This document shows positions 1 through 8,324 of a stretch of 64,000 nt of DNA, piece after piece. This DNA comes from Streptomyces rhizosphaerihabitans (GTDB taxonomy: Bacteria; Actinomycetota; Actinomycetes; Streptomycetales; Streptomycetaceae). A model generated the notes under the pieces. That model made no database searches, was not told the DNA's origin, and saw nothing but the letters and a program-made list of their open reading frames with translations. The stretch lies in the NCBI RefSeq assembly GCF_025399795.1, contig NZ_JAODTZ010000033.1, forward strand, positions 1 through 64,000, written 5' to 3'. Every line of letters starts with the position of its first letter. Positions within the stretch are counted from its first letter, which is position 1. A program made the position numbers and the translations under genes.

Positions 1-131
1 ACCGCCCCCGCTTCGTAGAACCGCGCCGCCACCGCGCGGCACGGTCAGGCCATGCTCTTGCCCACTACACCCACATGTGACCGCGCTTCCAATCGCTCAC
101 CGCATGAGCAACCCAGACAGGAGAACGACGC

Positions 132-752
132 GTGTCCAAGGATCCGCGTACTTACACCAGGCGCTGGGCCGCGCGCTGGCCCGTTCGCTCCGGCGTCGCC
201 GTGGCCGCGATCTTCTACCTGATCGAAGCGACAGCCACTGGTGACCCGGTCGGCATCCTGCCGGTCGCAGCCGTCATCGGCGTCATCTTCTGGCTCACTG
301 CCCTCAGTGAGCGCCGTCGAAGAAAGGCGGCACAATATCCCGTTCTGATACACAGTGACACGGGTGCAGGGCTTCTATCAGCACCCGCACTCGCGGTTTG
401 TGCCGGACGCCGTCACAGGACAGTTTCCGGCACGACATGGTTCGGCCGGCCACAAACATGTAGGCAAACCACCGCACGGTGTGGTGCCCAGGGCGGGAAC
501 AGCCGGTTGCCGACCTCATGGATAGGGCGCGCGGATGGAACGGATCTTGGTGGTGGGCGTCACCGGCGCGGGCAAGTCCACTCTCGCCCGCGCCGTGAGC
601 AGCCGCCTTTGCCTGCCGTACCACGAGATGGACGCGCTGTACTTCAACGGGCCCGGCTGGGCCGTCAACGACCAGCTGACCGAGGACGTGTCGGGGCTCG
701 CTGCCGGGCCTCGCTGGATCGTCGACTCGCTCGGCTACCCGGAGGTCCGTGA
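132..752 (+). CDS. possible small membrane protein, 3' part doubtful
   Basis: GTG start with an AGGAGA ribosome site 8 bases upstream. The first 65-70 residues look like a real protein: a basic N-terminus, two hydrophobic segments (about residues 20-36 and 42-58) separated by a GDP turn, then a basic RRRRKAA stretch. Beyond that the translation becomes Arg/Cys/Thr-rich and overlaps the next gene by over 200 bases, so the original gene probably ended earlier and a frameshift or deletion has fused it to noncoding frame. Function unknown; a two-helix inner-membrane protein is the most that can be said. Confidence 0.3.
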   Translation: MSKDPRTYTRRWAARWPVRSGVAVAAIFYLIEATATGDPVGILPVAAVIGVIFWLTALSERRRRKAAQYPVLIHSDTGAGLLSAPALAVCAGRRHRTVSGTTWFGRPQTCRQTTARCGAQGGNSRLPTSWIGRADGTDLGGGRHRRGQVHSRPRREQPPLPAVPRDGRAVLQRARLGRQRPADRGRVGARCRASLDRRLARLPGGP

Positions 753-1053
753 TCTGCTGTGGACCCGGGCCGACACCGTGATCTGGCTGGACTACTCCCG
801 GCACGTCGTCATGCCCCGAATCCTGCGCCGGTCCATCCGGCGTACCGTCACGCGCGAGGTCGTCTTCGGCGGCAACCGGGAGACCTGGAGAGAATGGCTG
901 CGCCGGGACCACCCGGTCTGGTGGTCCTGGTCGCAACACGGGCCCCGGCACGACGAAGTCGAGCGCCGCACCCTCGACCCCGCTTTCGCCCCGCTCGACA
1001 CGCTCCGCTTCGGGCACCCCGACGAGACCGCGGCCTGGGTGGCGTCCCTCTGA
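535..1053 (+). CDS. P-loop nucleotide kinase (adenylate kinase / topology-modulation protein type)
   Basis: 172-residue soluble protein. Walker A is GVTGAGKST at residues 8-16. It is followed by a short helix and the LPYHEMDALYFNGPGW segment typical of the small adenylate-kinase-like or FlaR-like group, in which the Asp after the first strand helps bind substrate. A hydrophobic Walker B-like strand (VIWLDYS) and an Arg-rich lid (residues about 95-125) follow. Length fits the family. ATG start; the codon usage is strongly coding, unlike the overlapping upstream frame. Substrate is not deducible; these proteins are often annotated adenylate kinase although they lack the classical lid. It stands alone, with an imperfect GC hairpin about 10 bases after the stop. 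Confidence 0.75.
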   Translation: MERILVVGVTGAGKSTLARAVSSRLCLPYHEMDALYFNGPGWAVNDQLTEDVSGLAAGPRWIVDSLGYPEVRDLLWTRADTVIWLDYSRHVVMPRILRRSIRRTVTREVVFGGNRETWREWLRRDHPVWWSWSQHGPRHDEVERRTLDPAFAPLDTLRFGHPDETAAWVASL

Positions 1054-1386
1054 CCGGATCACGCGCGGGCTCCGCCCCGCGCTCCCCCGTCCTCCAGCGC
1101 CGGCTGCACCACGCCCTACGGACCCGACCACTGCGACCACTGCGACCGGCACGGTTCAGGCTGTCGGCGAGGCGGGCGGTGGGATCGCCGTGTCGATGTC
1201 GGGCTGCGGCAACGGCAGGGTGAAGGGGAACCAGCCGCTCGGGCAGGAGAAGGTGTCGGCCCTGCTCGCCGAGTTCGCCCCGTCCGAGCGGCGAAAGCGG
1301 TGCCGGGCCGCCGCAGCGTACCGGGGCCGTTCTTCGTGCCGCGGGCGGGAGCGCGGCACCGTCTGCGGCGCGGACTCCGCGCGCCC

Positions 1387-2382
1387 TCACCGCCCTGTGA
1401 TCGGACCCGCAGGCGAGGAACGGCCGGTTCCCGTCAGGTGCCGCAGGTACCAGGACCGGTACTCGGCGAACCGCTGCTCGAAGCCCGGTCCGGGATGCTC
1501 ACCGGTGCGCGCCCAGACACGGTCGCAGTCGTACCAGTGGTCCCGGGTGAGCAAGGCGTACTGGTGGTCCGTGAGTCCGGGCATGGCGCGCGCGGTCCGG
1601 GCACGGTGCGCGTACGCGGGCTCGCCGTACTGCGGCAGCGGCAGGCCCAGCACGCGGTGCATGGCCGACAGCAGGCGGTCCATCGGCACCGGCTCCGGGT
1701 CGGCCACGTGGTAGACGTCGGGGCCCGTCGGCGCCTTCGCTCCGCATGCCAGGGACACGGCGCAGCGCGCCAGATCGTCCACGCTGACCATCGATGAGCG
1801 CGGCATCGCCCCCGCGGGCCATCCGGGTACCCGCGCGAGCAGTCCGGCGAGTGTGGGGACGACCCACACATCCCCCCGCCCGTAGACCAGATGGGGCCGC
1901 AGAACCAGGCCGCCCGCGTCCAGGACCGCACGCTCGGCGCGCAGGCGTGACGCGCTCGCGGGGGATGCCGGGGCCGGGGCCTGCTGCAGCTCGCGCACCC
2001 CGCGGTGGGGCCCGGGACCGTACACGGACGTGGTGCTGACGTAGACGATGCGGTCGACTCCGGCCCGGTGTGCCTCTGCCAGCAGGGCCAGGGTGCCGAG
2101 ATGGTTGACGGCCTCGCAGCGGACCGGATCGCGCCCGACGTAGGAGGCGGTGTGCAGCAGGGTCGTAACGCCGGTGCACACGCCGTCCAGTGTCTCGGGT
2201 TGGGTCAGGTCGGCGCGTACGTAGCGCACGTCGTCGGCGGGATCCGTCTCGGGCGGGGTGCGGGAGGACAGGACGCGGATCTGCGGACGGGCGGACCCAC
2301 GACCGCGTGACCGCAGTTGGCGCACCACCGCGGTACCGATGAATCCGGTACCGCCGACGACGAGGACCGTCTCCATGCCCAT
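1387..2382 (-). CDS. NAD(P)-dependent epimerase/dehydratase, linked to AfsA-like gene
   Basis: Extended-SDR protein of 331 residues. The Rossmann motif GGTGFIG lies at residues 9-15 and an acidic-ended second strand and YVSTTSVYG (the catalytic Ser/Thr region) follow. The usual YxxxK is not seen: the expected place reads SRLRAERAV, so the classical catalytic Tyr/Lys pair appears lost, although the downstream VLRPHLVYG strand is intact. The ATG lies one base after the stop of the AfsA-like gene, so the two should be translationally coupled. AfsA plus an NAD epimerase/dehydrogenase is a familiar pair in butyrolactone or butenolide signal biosynthesis; reduction of the AfsA product is an inference from context. 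Confidence 0.75.
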   Translation of the reverse strand: MGMETVLVVGGTGFIGTAVVRQLRSRGRGSARPQIRVLSSRTPPETDPADDVRYVRADLTQPETLDGVCTGVTTLLHTASYVGRDPVRCEAVNHLGTLALLAEAHRAGVDRIVYVSTTSVYGPGPHRGVRELQQAPAPASPASASRLRAERAVLDAGGLVLRPHLVYGRGDVWVVPTLAGLLARVPGWPAGAMPRSSMVSVDDLARCAVSLACGAKAPTGPDVYHVADPEPVPMDRLLSAMHRVLGLPLPQYGEPAYAHRARTARAMPGLTDHQYALLTRDHWYDCDRVWARTGEHPGPGFEQRFAEYRSWYLRHLTGTGRSSPAGPITGR

Positions 2383-2383
2383 C

Positions 2384-2836
2384 TCAGCCGTCCGCGTCCG
2401 CGAGTACCAGGACCCGGCAGGTTCCCGCTGCCGTGCCGGGCCGGTGGAGGCCTACGGTCAGGGAGTACTGGTCCGCGGCCTCGCGCTCGGGGTCGTACAC
2501 CGGGGCACGGCACGGGGTGGACTCGGTGAGGAAGTGGTGTCCGGTCAGAATCCGCAGGGTCTCGTGCGCGAGCAGCAGCCGCGTCTGGCGTGTCGGCTCG
2601 GCTAACAGCATGGGATCGCGCCAGCGGTTGTGCACGGATCCGTAGCGGCTGCGCCCGCACGACCGCCGGGCCCCGAGGCGATGGGGGTCTTCGTCGGACA
2701 GCCACCCGGCGAGCAGGAACTCCGGCACCACCGCGCGGTGCACCGGGCCGCGTGGAACGCTCTGCTCGAAGAGCTCGGGGATCCGGTTCTCGAACTCCTG
2801 GGAATTCGGCCTGCCGGTTCGACGAAGCGCGGACAT
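2384..2836 (-). CDS. truncated AfsA-like gamma-butyrolactone biosynthesis protein
   Basis: 150 residues. The start at 2836 is chosen because an AGGAGGT ribosome site lies just upstream; the reading frame stays open further upstream without looking coding. Residues about 28-45 (VPRGPVHRAVVPEFLLAGW) and 75-105 (DPMLLAEPTRQTRLLLAH, then GHHFL) match the hotdog repeat of AfsA, the enzyme that condenses a beta-ketoacyl chain with a glycerol derivative to start gamma-butyrolactone signals. Full AfsA proteins are about 300 residues with two hotdog repeats; only one is here, so the protein is either a decayed remnant or a single-repeat variant. The stop overlaps the epimerase start region. An ARE-like site lies about 100 bases upstream. 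Confidence 0.65.
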   Translation of the reverse strand: MSALRRTGRPNSQEFENRIPELFEQSVPRGPVHRAVVPEFLLAGWLSDEDPHRLGARRSCGRSRYGSVHNRWRDPMLLAEPTRQTRLLLAHETLRILTGHHFLTESTPCRAPVYDPEREAADQYSLTVGLHRPGTAAGTCRVLVLADADG

Positions 2837-2935
2837 CCTGGACCTCCTGGCATGCGTGATGTGCGGGTGAGCGCAATCTGAGCAGGACAGACACCGGGCT
2901 GGAACGCCCTTGGATGTGCGGCGGGACCAGTTGAG

Positions 2936-2959
2936 AATACTGGCCGACTGGTTTTTTTG
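2936..2959. promoter_or_regulatory. autoregulatory-element-like operator upstream of afsA-like gene
   Basis: The sequence reads AATACTGGCC followed by GACTGGTTTTTTTG: an imperfect inverted repeat with the layout of ARE sites bound by butyrolactone receptors (TetR family). It sits about 100 bases 5' of the AfsA-like start, on the correct side for its promoter. Inference only; no receptor gene is in the window. Confidence 0.4.
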
Positions 2960-3178
2960 AACCTGGAGAGCAGGCTTGGCACATGCCTCGGTCATGGTGG
3001 GCACCGAAAGAGCGGAGGACGCCACCCGCACCAGGTGATCTGGACACTCGCGAACGCCCGGACTATGCCCATGGCCACGTCGCCGAGGTTCGCCTCGGGC
3101 CTGATGTCCCCTCGCTCCTGAGCGGGCGTCGCCCTTTCCGCGGCCCGGGATCGTGCCCGTCGCCACCCGGCTGGTGTT

Positions 3179-3256
3179 GATCGCGGAAGACCTGTTGGGT
3201 CGCTGACCCGCAGGCAGCGTGAGCCAGGAGTCCCCCTGCTTCAGCTGGGGGTGGAT
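3179..3256 (+). mobile_element. IS200/IS605-type tnpB 3' end and right-end hairpin (relic)
   Basis: One frame reads TRRQREPGVPLLQLGVDSK, the kind of tail seen on many TnpB proteins. The DNA folds as CCCCCtGCT/AGCtGGGGG (3232-3251) followed by TGGATTCAA, resembling the right-end hairpin of these elements (compare the intact element ending near 33283). No transposase body remains. The relic abuts the stop codon of the SDR gene and may now serve as its terminator. Confidence 0.45.
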
Positions 3257-4021
3257 TCAAAGATGGGAGCCTCCCGACGCGTCGATGCGCTGGCCGGTGA
3301 CCCAGCGTGCGGCGTCCGACGCGAGGAACGCGACGACGTCGGCCACGTCCGACGGTTGTCCGATCCGGTCGAAGACCGACAGCGAAGCCATCAGGGCCGC
3401 TGCCTCCGGGGTGGCTCGCTTGCCGCGGTTCATGTCGGTCTCGACGAAACCCGGTGCCACGGCGTTCACCGTGATTCCCCGTTCCCCGAGGTCCTTCGCC
3501 AGCGCGAGGGTGAAGGTGTCCACGGCTCCTTTGCTCATCGAGTACACGATCGACTCCGGGTAGGCGATCCGGGTCACCGCGGACGAGATGTTGATGATGC
3601 GGCCGCCTTCACGCATCCGCTTCAGTCCGTGCTGCACGACGAACAGCAGCGACTTGGTGTTCACGGCGAAGAGCCGGTCGAAGAGCTCGGGCGTCACCTC
3701 GTCGATCCGGGCGGATCCGCTGACTCCCGCGTTGTTGACGAGGATGTCCAGCGACGGTTCCGCGCCGTGTCCGGCCACCCCCGCGTCGAACTGCTCGTAG
3801 AGCGATTCCACCTCACCGGGAACCCCGAATCGCGCCCGGATGCCAAAGGCGCGCGCGCCTTGGGACCTGATCTCCTCCAGCGTTTCCTCGGCCGCTGCCC
3901 GGTCACGGGAGAAGTGCACCGCGACCAGGGCGCCTTCCCGCGCCAGTCGCGTCGCGATGCCCCGTCCTATCCCCCTGCCGGCACCGGTGACCAGTGCCGT
4001 CCTTCCCGTCAACGAACCCAC
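3257..4021 (-). CDS. SDR-family oxidoreductase (3-oxoacyl-ACP reductase type)
   Basis: Classical SDR, 254 residues. Cofactor motif TGAGRGIG at residues 12-19, NNAG in the middle, catalytic Ser in NISSA and YSMSK as the YxxxK, then the NAVAPGFVETDM and C-terminal DASGG signature. All catalytic residues are present, so the enzyme should be an active NAD(P)H-dependent ketoreductase or alcohol dehydrogenase. The FSRDR segment after the second strand favours NADPH. It is monocistronic; its substrate could be a ketoacyl thioester or a small ketone. Proximity to the AfsA-like gene raises, without proving, a role in butyrolactone reduction. Confidence 0.9.
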   Translation of the reverse strand: MGSLTGRTALVTGAGRGIGRGIATRLAREGALVAVHFSRDRAAAEETLEEIRSQGARAFGIRARFGVPGEVESLYEQFDAGVAGHGAEPSLDILVNNAGVSGSARIDEVTPELFDRLFAVNTKSLLFVVQHGLKRMREGGRIINISSAVTRIAYPESIVYSMSKGAVDTFTLALAKDLGERGITVNAVAPGFVETDMNRGKRATPEAAALMASLSVFDRIGQPSDVADVVAFLASDAARWVTGQRIDASGGSHL

Positions 4022-4457
4022 GCTGTCTCCCTCTTGAGATCAACTGGAGCGCCGTTGGTGCTGTGTCAGCCGTGCCGTGCGTCACGGGCAGCCCGCGTCC
4101 GCAGCCGTTCGGATCCGGTCGGCCTCACCCGCGGGTACCGGGAGCGGGAGTGTGAGCCGCCACGGACGGTTGAGCCAGTTCTCGCTCTCCCCCGCCGGAA
4201 CACCCATCCCTGCCGGAACCTCGACCCCGGACACGGCCGCGGCCGCGCCGCGGTGATCAGCTTAAGCGCGGACGCATCGGCACCACCGGCGCCGGTTCGG
4301 CCTGAACGGCGTCCCGCCGGCTCATACGCGCGATGGCGTGCCGATGAGCATCCGGCTATCTGCGTCACAGCGCCCTGCCAGGCCGGGGCGGTTCTTGGTC
4401 CTGGCCCATCGCCTTCTTGGCCCATGAAAGACAGAACGAGGACACGTTCGCGGTCCC
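4022..4457. other. gene-free stretch
   Basis: No reading frame here has convincing coding character on either strand. It contains a GC-rich segment with short repeats of GGCCGCG near 4235. The 5' end must hold the SDR promoter; no clear -10/-35 pair was recognised. Confidence 0.5.
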
Positions 4458-4892
4458 TCAGTCGAGGCAGAACTCGTTGCCCTCGATGTCCTGCATCACG
4501 AGGCACGACTCGTTGACTCCATCGGCACGCAGCAGTCGCACGCGTTCCGCGCCGAGTTCGATCAGTCGTGCGCACTCGGCCTCGAGTGCGGCCAGGCGCT
4601 CCTCACCCACGAGCCCGGTGCCGACCCGCACGTCGAGATGAACCCGATTCTTGACGACCTTGCCTTCGGGAACGCGCTGGAAGAACAGTCGCGCGCCAAC
4701 ACCTGAGGGATCAACGCAGGCGAACGCCGAACCCTGACGCTCAGGCGGCAGCGAGCGATCGAAATCGCCCCACGTGGCAAACCCCTCCGGCGGCGGCGGT
4801 ACGACGTACCCCAGCACCTCGCACCAGAAACGAGCGACGCGCTCAGGTGCTGCGCAGTCAAAAGTGACCTGGAACTGCTTGATCGACGCCAT
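4458..4892 (-). CDS. VOC-family (glyoxalase-like) protein
   Basis: 144 residues from the ATG at 4892; a GGTGGA ribosome site precedes it, so the upstream in-frame start is not needed. One beta-alpha-beta-beta-beta repeat opens with VTFDCAAPERVARFWCEVLGY; the C-terminal half has KNRVHLDV and ends with MQDIEGNEFCLD, where the Glu is a typical metal-binding position of the vicinal oxygen chelate fold. This is the actinobacterial glyoxalase-like single-domain type, whose substrates are mostly unknown; some members are bleomycin-type sequestration proteins. Nothing in the neighbourhood fixes the substrate. Confidence 0.85.
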   Translation of the reverse strand: MASIKQFQVTFDCAAPERVARFWCEVLGYVVPPPPEGFATWGDFDRSLPPERQGSAFACVDPSGVGARLFFQRVPEGKVVKNRVHLDVRVGTGLVGEERLAALEAECARLIELGAERVRLLRADGVNESCLVMQDIEGNEFCLD

Positions 4893-5039
4893 CGGTCCAC
4901 CATAGTGGCGCGTGCTGTCCGCCGAGACCTGGGATGTCATCGCCTCGCGGAGCAGCGTCGGTGCACGGAAGTCGTGTTGGCTGCCGTCGAGTTGGCTGTG
5001 ACCCGCTTCAGCGAGCCGGAGCGCGGAGTCCGCGGCCGG

Positions 5040-5267
5040 TCATGAGCGTGAGTTGTTCCGTGTGTCGTGCTCCGCCACCTTCGGCTCGTTGTCCAGCCAG
5101 CGCCGACACACCGTCCAGTGGATCCGGGGACTCCCGTCGTCCTTGAGATACACGTCGGCCACAAGGTCCCGAGAGCACGACGTTTTCCCGTGCGCGCTGC
5201 ACAGGGTGTCGTCGCCCTGCGGCACGGGCCTCTTCCACCGCTCGATCTCCACAATGTCCGACTTCAT
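5040..5267 (-). CDS. small conserved-looking hypothetical protein
   Basis: 75 residues from an ATG at 5267. The protein is charged and soluble. It has a CSAHGKTSCS segment near residues 23-32 and a later VCRRWLDN, so the three Cys and one His could bind a metal, although no known finger pattern is met. A conserved-looking segment DLVADVYLKDDGSPRIHWTVCRRWLD gives it the look of a genuine gene. Function not recognised. It lies between the VOC gene and the phosphotransferase on the same strand, without overlap. Confidence 0.6.
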   Translation of the reverse strand: MKSDIVEIERWKRPVPQGDDTLCSAHGKTSCSRDLVADVYLKDDGSPRIHWTVCRRWLDNEPKVAEHDTRNNSRS

Positions 5268-5323
5268 GCCAGGCAACGTACCTCTGCTGCCTCGGCTGGT
5301 CCTGGGGCCCGGGGCCGGAATGG

Positions 5324-6268
5324 TCAGGAGCCGAGCAGCGCTCGGGCGATGGCTGTCTGCTCGGGCTGGAGGGTGATCGCGCCGTCCTCGATGTCCCAGA
5401 GGCAGTTCTGCAGGACGCGGCCGAGTGTCCATCCGGCGGCCCGCTCGCGGTCCAGGCCGACGACTTCCGTCATGAGGTGGAAGCGACGGCGTACGGCTCG
5501 GGGGACGTCCGAGGCGCTGGTGGCGTCGTCCCACCGGTTCCGCAGTGCGGGCAGCAGTTCGAAACCGGGGTCGCCGGCAAGGGGCTTGGGATCGATGGCG
5601 AGCCAGGGAGCCCGTCCGGGGACCTGCGCGGACGGCAGCGGGGCGAGAACGTTGCCGTAGTGCAGATCCCAGTGCAGAAGCCGGTCGCCGGGCTCGTCCA
5701 GCAGTTCCCTCATCGCTGCCGCGCACGCAGCCAGCAGCCGTCGCTCGGAGGGGTCCGCCAGCAAGCGGGAGTACGGGGGAACCCGGTCGAGCATGGCCCG
5801 GGCGATGTCGGCCAGTTGCCGCAGGCCGGCGGGGGCCGGAGCGGCGGCCAGGTGTGCCAGCAGTTCGGAAAGGTGCCTCAGAGCCGCGGTGCCGTCGGGG
5901 ACGGTCTCAAGGGACCGGGTGGCATCAAGGCGTTCCAGGAGCATGGCCCCGGAGTCCGGGTCGCTGTTCAGCAGTCCGACCGCGTGGCGGGTGCCCCAGA
6001 CGCGCAGGGCGAGCGGCTCGCCCTGCGTTTCCTCATCGACGGGCTGGAGCTTGAGTACGGCGGGCGAGCCGTCGGGCTGGAGCACCGGCAGTACGAGTGC
6101 GACAGCCCCGTGCGCGGGCGGCCCGTCCAGTCGCAGACTCCAGCGGTCCACGTACTCCTCGGCCAGAGCCGGCAGGGCAGCGGTCCAGGATTGCCAGGCA
6201 TCGCCGTTCCGCGCGGCGGCCAGGGCCGCCGGCACGTGGACCTGGGGCTGAGACCGGCTGAAGGCCAC
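5324..6268 (-). CDS. aminoglycoside phosphotransferase, APH(6)-like
   Basis: 314 residues from a GTG at 6268 that follows a GGGAG site; the reading frame stays open upstream without coding character. The kinase core carries the Brenner motif LHWDLHYGNVLAP and the metal-binding IDPKPLAGDPGFELLP. The N-terminal AALAEEYVDRWSLRLDGPPAHGAVALVLPV and the LKLQPVDEE lysine strand match the streptomycin 6-phosphotransferase group, which ATP-phosphorylates the 6-hydroxyl of the streptidine ring. Length is normal for APH(6). Actual substrate unproven: such chromosomal homologues also phosphorylate other hydroxyls. Monocistronic; a different APH-fold kinase lies at 34097. Confidence 0.8.
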   Translation of the reverse strand: MAFSRSQPQVHVPAALAAARNGDAWQSWTAALPALAEEYVDRWSLRLDGPPAHGAVALVLPVLQPDGSPAVLKLQPVDEETQGEPLALRVWGTRHAVGLLNSDPDSGAMLLERLDATRSLETVPDGTAALRHLSELLAHLAAAPAPAGLRQLADIARAMLDRVPPYSRLLADPSERRLLAACAAAMRELLDEPGDRLLHWDLHYGNVLAPLPSAQVPGRAPWLAIDPKPLAGDPGFELLPALRNRWDDATSASDVPRAVRRRFHLMTEVVGLDRERAAGWTLGRVLQNCLWDIEDGAITLQPEQTAIARALLGS

Positions 6269-6586
6269 GACGCTCCCGAATGGCAACGGTGCTGGGATTC
6301 CAGCGTGCCTGACCGTCCTCGGCGGAACACGGCCGCGGCCGCGCCCATTTCTCCCGACGTCCTTCACCACGGGCAGGTGGGTGCCCGTGATCGGCGTCGG
6401 CGTCGGCGTCGGGGCAGCGCGCCGGCTGCGTCCGTTTCCCGGTGGCGGGGCTCCCGGCACGGTGGCCGGCCGGTGACCGGCGGGCCGCCGCTGTCCGGGT
6501 GAATCCGGCCAGGTGATGAGTGGCAGTCGGCGAGCCTGCGGGAAGGCCCTTGCAGACCCGACAAGCGATGGGCAGGGAGCGTTCCG
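6269..6586. other. divergent intergenic region
   Basis: Between the minus-strand phosphotransferase and the plus-strand GYD gene. It has a hexamer run (GGCGTC three times) near 6390-6410 but no convincing gene. A GGGAGC site lies just before the GYD start; promoters for both genes must be here but were not identified. Confidence 0.5.
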
Positions 6587-6907
6587 ATGCCGAAGTTCCT
6601 CATCCAGGCGAGCTACACGCCTGAAGGCGCCAAGGGGCTGCTCGAGGAGGGCGCGAGTGGCCGCCGTGCCGCCGTCGAGCAGGTCGTCACCGGTCTCGGC
6701 GGCACGGTCGAGGCGATGTACTTCGCCTTCGGTGAGGACGACATCGTCCTGATCATCGACTTCCCCGACCCGGTCTCCATGGCCGCCGTCAGCCTCACCG
6801 TCAAGGCTGGCGGCGCCCTTCGCACCCGGGCCACCCCGCTCCTCACCCTCGACGAGATCGACGAGGCCGCCCGCCGGCAGGTCCCCTTCCGCGCCCCTGG
6901 CGCGTAG
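6587..6907 (+). CDS. GYD-domain protein
   Basis: 106 residues, ATG start with a GGGAGC ribosome site. The whole protein is one GYD domain (ferredoxin-like fold): it opens with MPKFLIQASYTPEGAKGLL, has GRRAAVEQVVTGLGGTVEAMYFAFGEDDIVLIIDFPD in the middle, and ends with a strand containing RATPLLTLDEIDEA. The variable GYD tripeptide itself reads GED here. These small proteins occur widely in actinobacteria and their biochemical role is unknown. Monocistronic, with no clear functional partner nearby. Confidence 0.9.
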   Translation: MPKFLIQASYTPEGAKGLLEEGASGRRAAVEQVVTGLGGTVEAMYFAFGEDDIVLIIDFPDPVSMAAVSLTVKAGGALRTRATPLLTLDEIDEAARRQVPFRAPGA

Positions 6908-7100
6908 CGGACAAAGAGACCTGCGGGTTCACGTTGGTCATCGCGCGGGCGACCTCCTCAAGTGGATCCGGACCCACGACGGCCGGCTCCTCGCCGCTGC
7001 GGGAAAGGAACTCCGGCGGCGAGGAGCGCGCCGCGGGAGGCGACCGCCGTCATGGCGGCCGGCCGGGCCCGAAGATCCCTTGCCCGACCGGGGCCGGGGC

Positions 7101-7874
7101 TCAGCGCACCGGGAAGCCGAACGAGTAGCCCTGTTCCTTGAGCCAGGGGAGGATCCGGCGCAGGGCCTCGACGGTCTGGGAGCGGTCGCCGCCCGCGTCG
7201 TGGAACAGGAGGGTGGGCCCGTTGGGCAGTTCCCGTTCGACGGTGGCGACGACGGCGTCCGTGCCCGGCCGCTCGAAGTCCTTGGAGTCCACGTTCCAGC
7301 CCAGCGGGCGCATGCCCCGGGAGGCGGCCAGTTTGCGGCTGTAGGGGGTGAAGGCCCCGCCGGGCGCCCGGTAGTACATCGGCCGGACGCCCCCGGACGC
7401 CTCGGTGATCATGCGTTGGGCGTCGAGTATCTGCTGCGACTGGTATGCCTGGGACTTGGTGTCCATGGTGGTGTCGTGCGACACCGAGTGGTCGCACAGC
7501 CGGTGCCCGGCGGCGACCACCTTCTTCACGAGGTCCGGGTGGGCCTGCGCCTGCGTCCCCACCATGCAGAAGGTGGCCTTCACCCCGTACTCCCGCAGTA
7601 CGTCGAGCACTTGAGGGGTCCACACGGGGTCGGGGCCGTCGTCGATGGTGATGTTGACGCCGTGCGCCCCCTTGTCCGAGGCGTGCGCGATGGTCACCGC
7701 CACCGCTTTGACGTCGCTGCCCGGCGTGGCCGACGCGGCCGCCCGGGGCGACGCGCCGCTCACGGCACCGGCCTGCGCGGTCCACACCGAGGCGCCGACG
7801 GACAGCACCGTCACCCCGAGGGCTGCCCCGACCACCTTGCCGTACCAGCCCCGCCCGCCGCCGTGCCGTGCCAT
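7101..7874 (-). CDS. secreted polysaccharide deacetylase (CE4 family)
   Basis: 257 residues from ATG 7874; a GTG at 7928 is an alternative. The shorter start gives a clean signal peptide (basic RHGGGRGWYGK, hydrophobic VVGAALGVTVLSVGASVWTA). The NodB-homology domain is complete: TIDDGPD (motif 1, with the catalytic and metal Asp), HSVSHD (motif 2, metal His), RAPGG (motif 3), the WNVDSKDF strand and LFHDAGG (motif 5 His). It should remove N- or O-acetyl groups from peptidoglycan, chitin or another wall polymer outside the membrane. Domain length is normal and no carbohydrate-binding module is attached. Monocistronic. Confidence 0.9.
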   Translation of the reverse strand: MARHGGGRGWYGKVVGAALGVTVLSVGASVWTAQAGAVSGASPRAAASATPGSDVKAVAVTIAHASDKGAHGVNITIDDGPDPVWTPQVLDVLREYGVKATFCMVGTQAQAHPDLVKKVVAAGHRLCDHSVSHDTTMDTKSQAYQSQQILDAQRMITEASGGVRPMYYRAPGGAFTPYSRKLAASRGMRPLGWNVDSKDFERPGTDAVVATVERELPNGPTLLFHDAGGDRSQTVEALRRILPWLKEQGYSFGFPVR

Positions 7875-8248
7875 GTCCGCCCCGCTTTCGCGCAGTTCCT
7901 CGCCGGTTCTTGGTCGTCTTGCGACCACATGGCAGGACGAGGGGCGGCGGCCTCGGGATGCGTCCGTTACCGATCACGAACAATTCCGGTGGAGTTCACG
8001 GACAACTCGGCGGGCACGGCCGGACCCGGGCCGGGCAGATTGGCCCGCTCCCGCCTTCCGGTCAGCGGTGCCCACTGCGGTGGCCCGTCGGAGTAACGTC
8101 CCTCGGCGGCTACGGAGTTGAGGTCGGAACATGCCGCGATCGTCGTCGGGGGCGGACGTTGCCGGCCCCGTCCGCGACGACACGTACGTCGACAACCGTG
8201 CCCGCCTGCTGCGTGGCAACGTCCGCACGGCAGGCGGCCGTTGCCACG

Positions 8249-8273
8249 GGCCCGTCGGGCGGGCCGACGGGCC
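8249..8273. terminator. hairpin downstream of lacI-type gene
   Basis: GGCCCGTCGG, five-base loop, CCGACGGGCC: a perfect 10-bp stem about 50 bases beyond the stop of the minus-strand LacI-type gene. No T-run follows, which is usual for Streptomyces terminators. Confidence 0.6.
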
Positions 8274-8324
8274 GGGCCCGGCCGGCGAGAACGCGGTCCT
8301 CGGGCGCGGAGGGACAGCGGTTGC

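Noticed and set aside
304..1152. 282-codon minus-strand frame opposite the P-loop kinase
   Set aside because: Shadow of the kinase gene, whose P-loop and codon usage are clear on the plus strand.
6958..7983. 341-codon minus-strand frame over the deacetylase
   Set aside because: Shifted frame of the deacetylase; Arg/Gly-rich without motifs.
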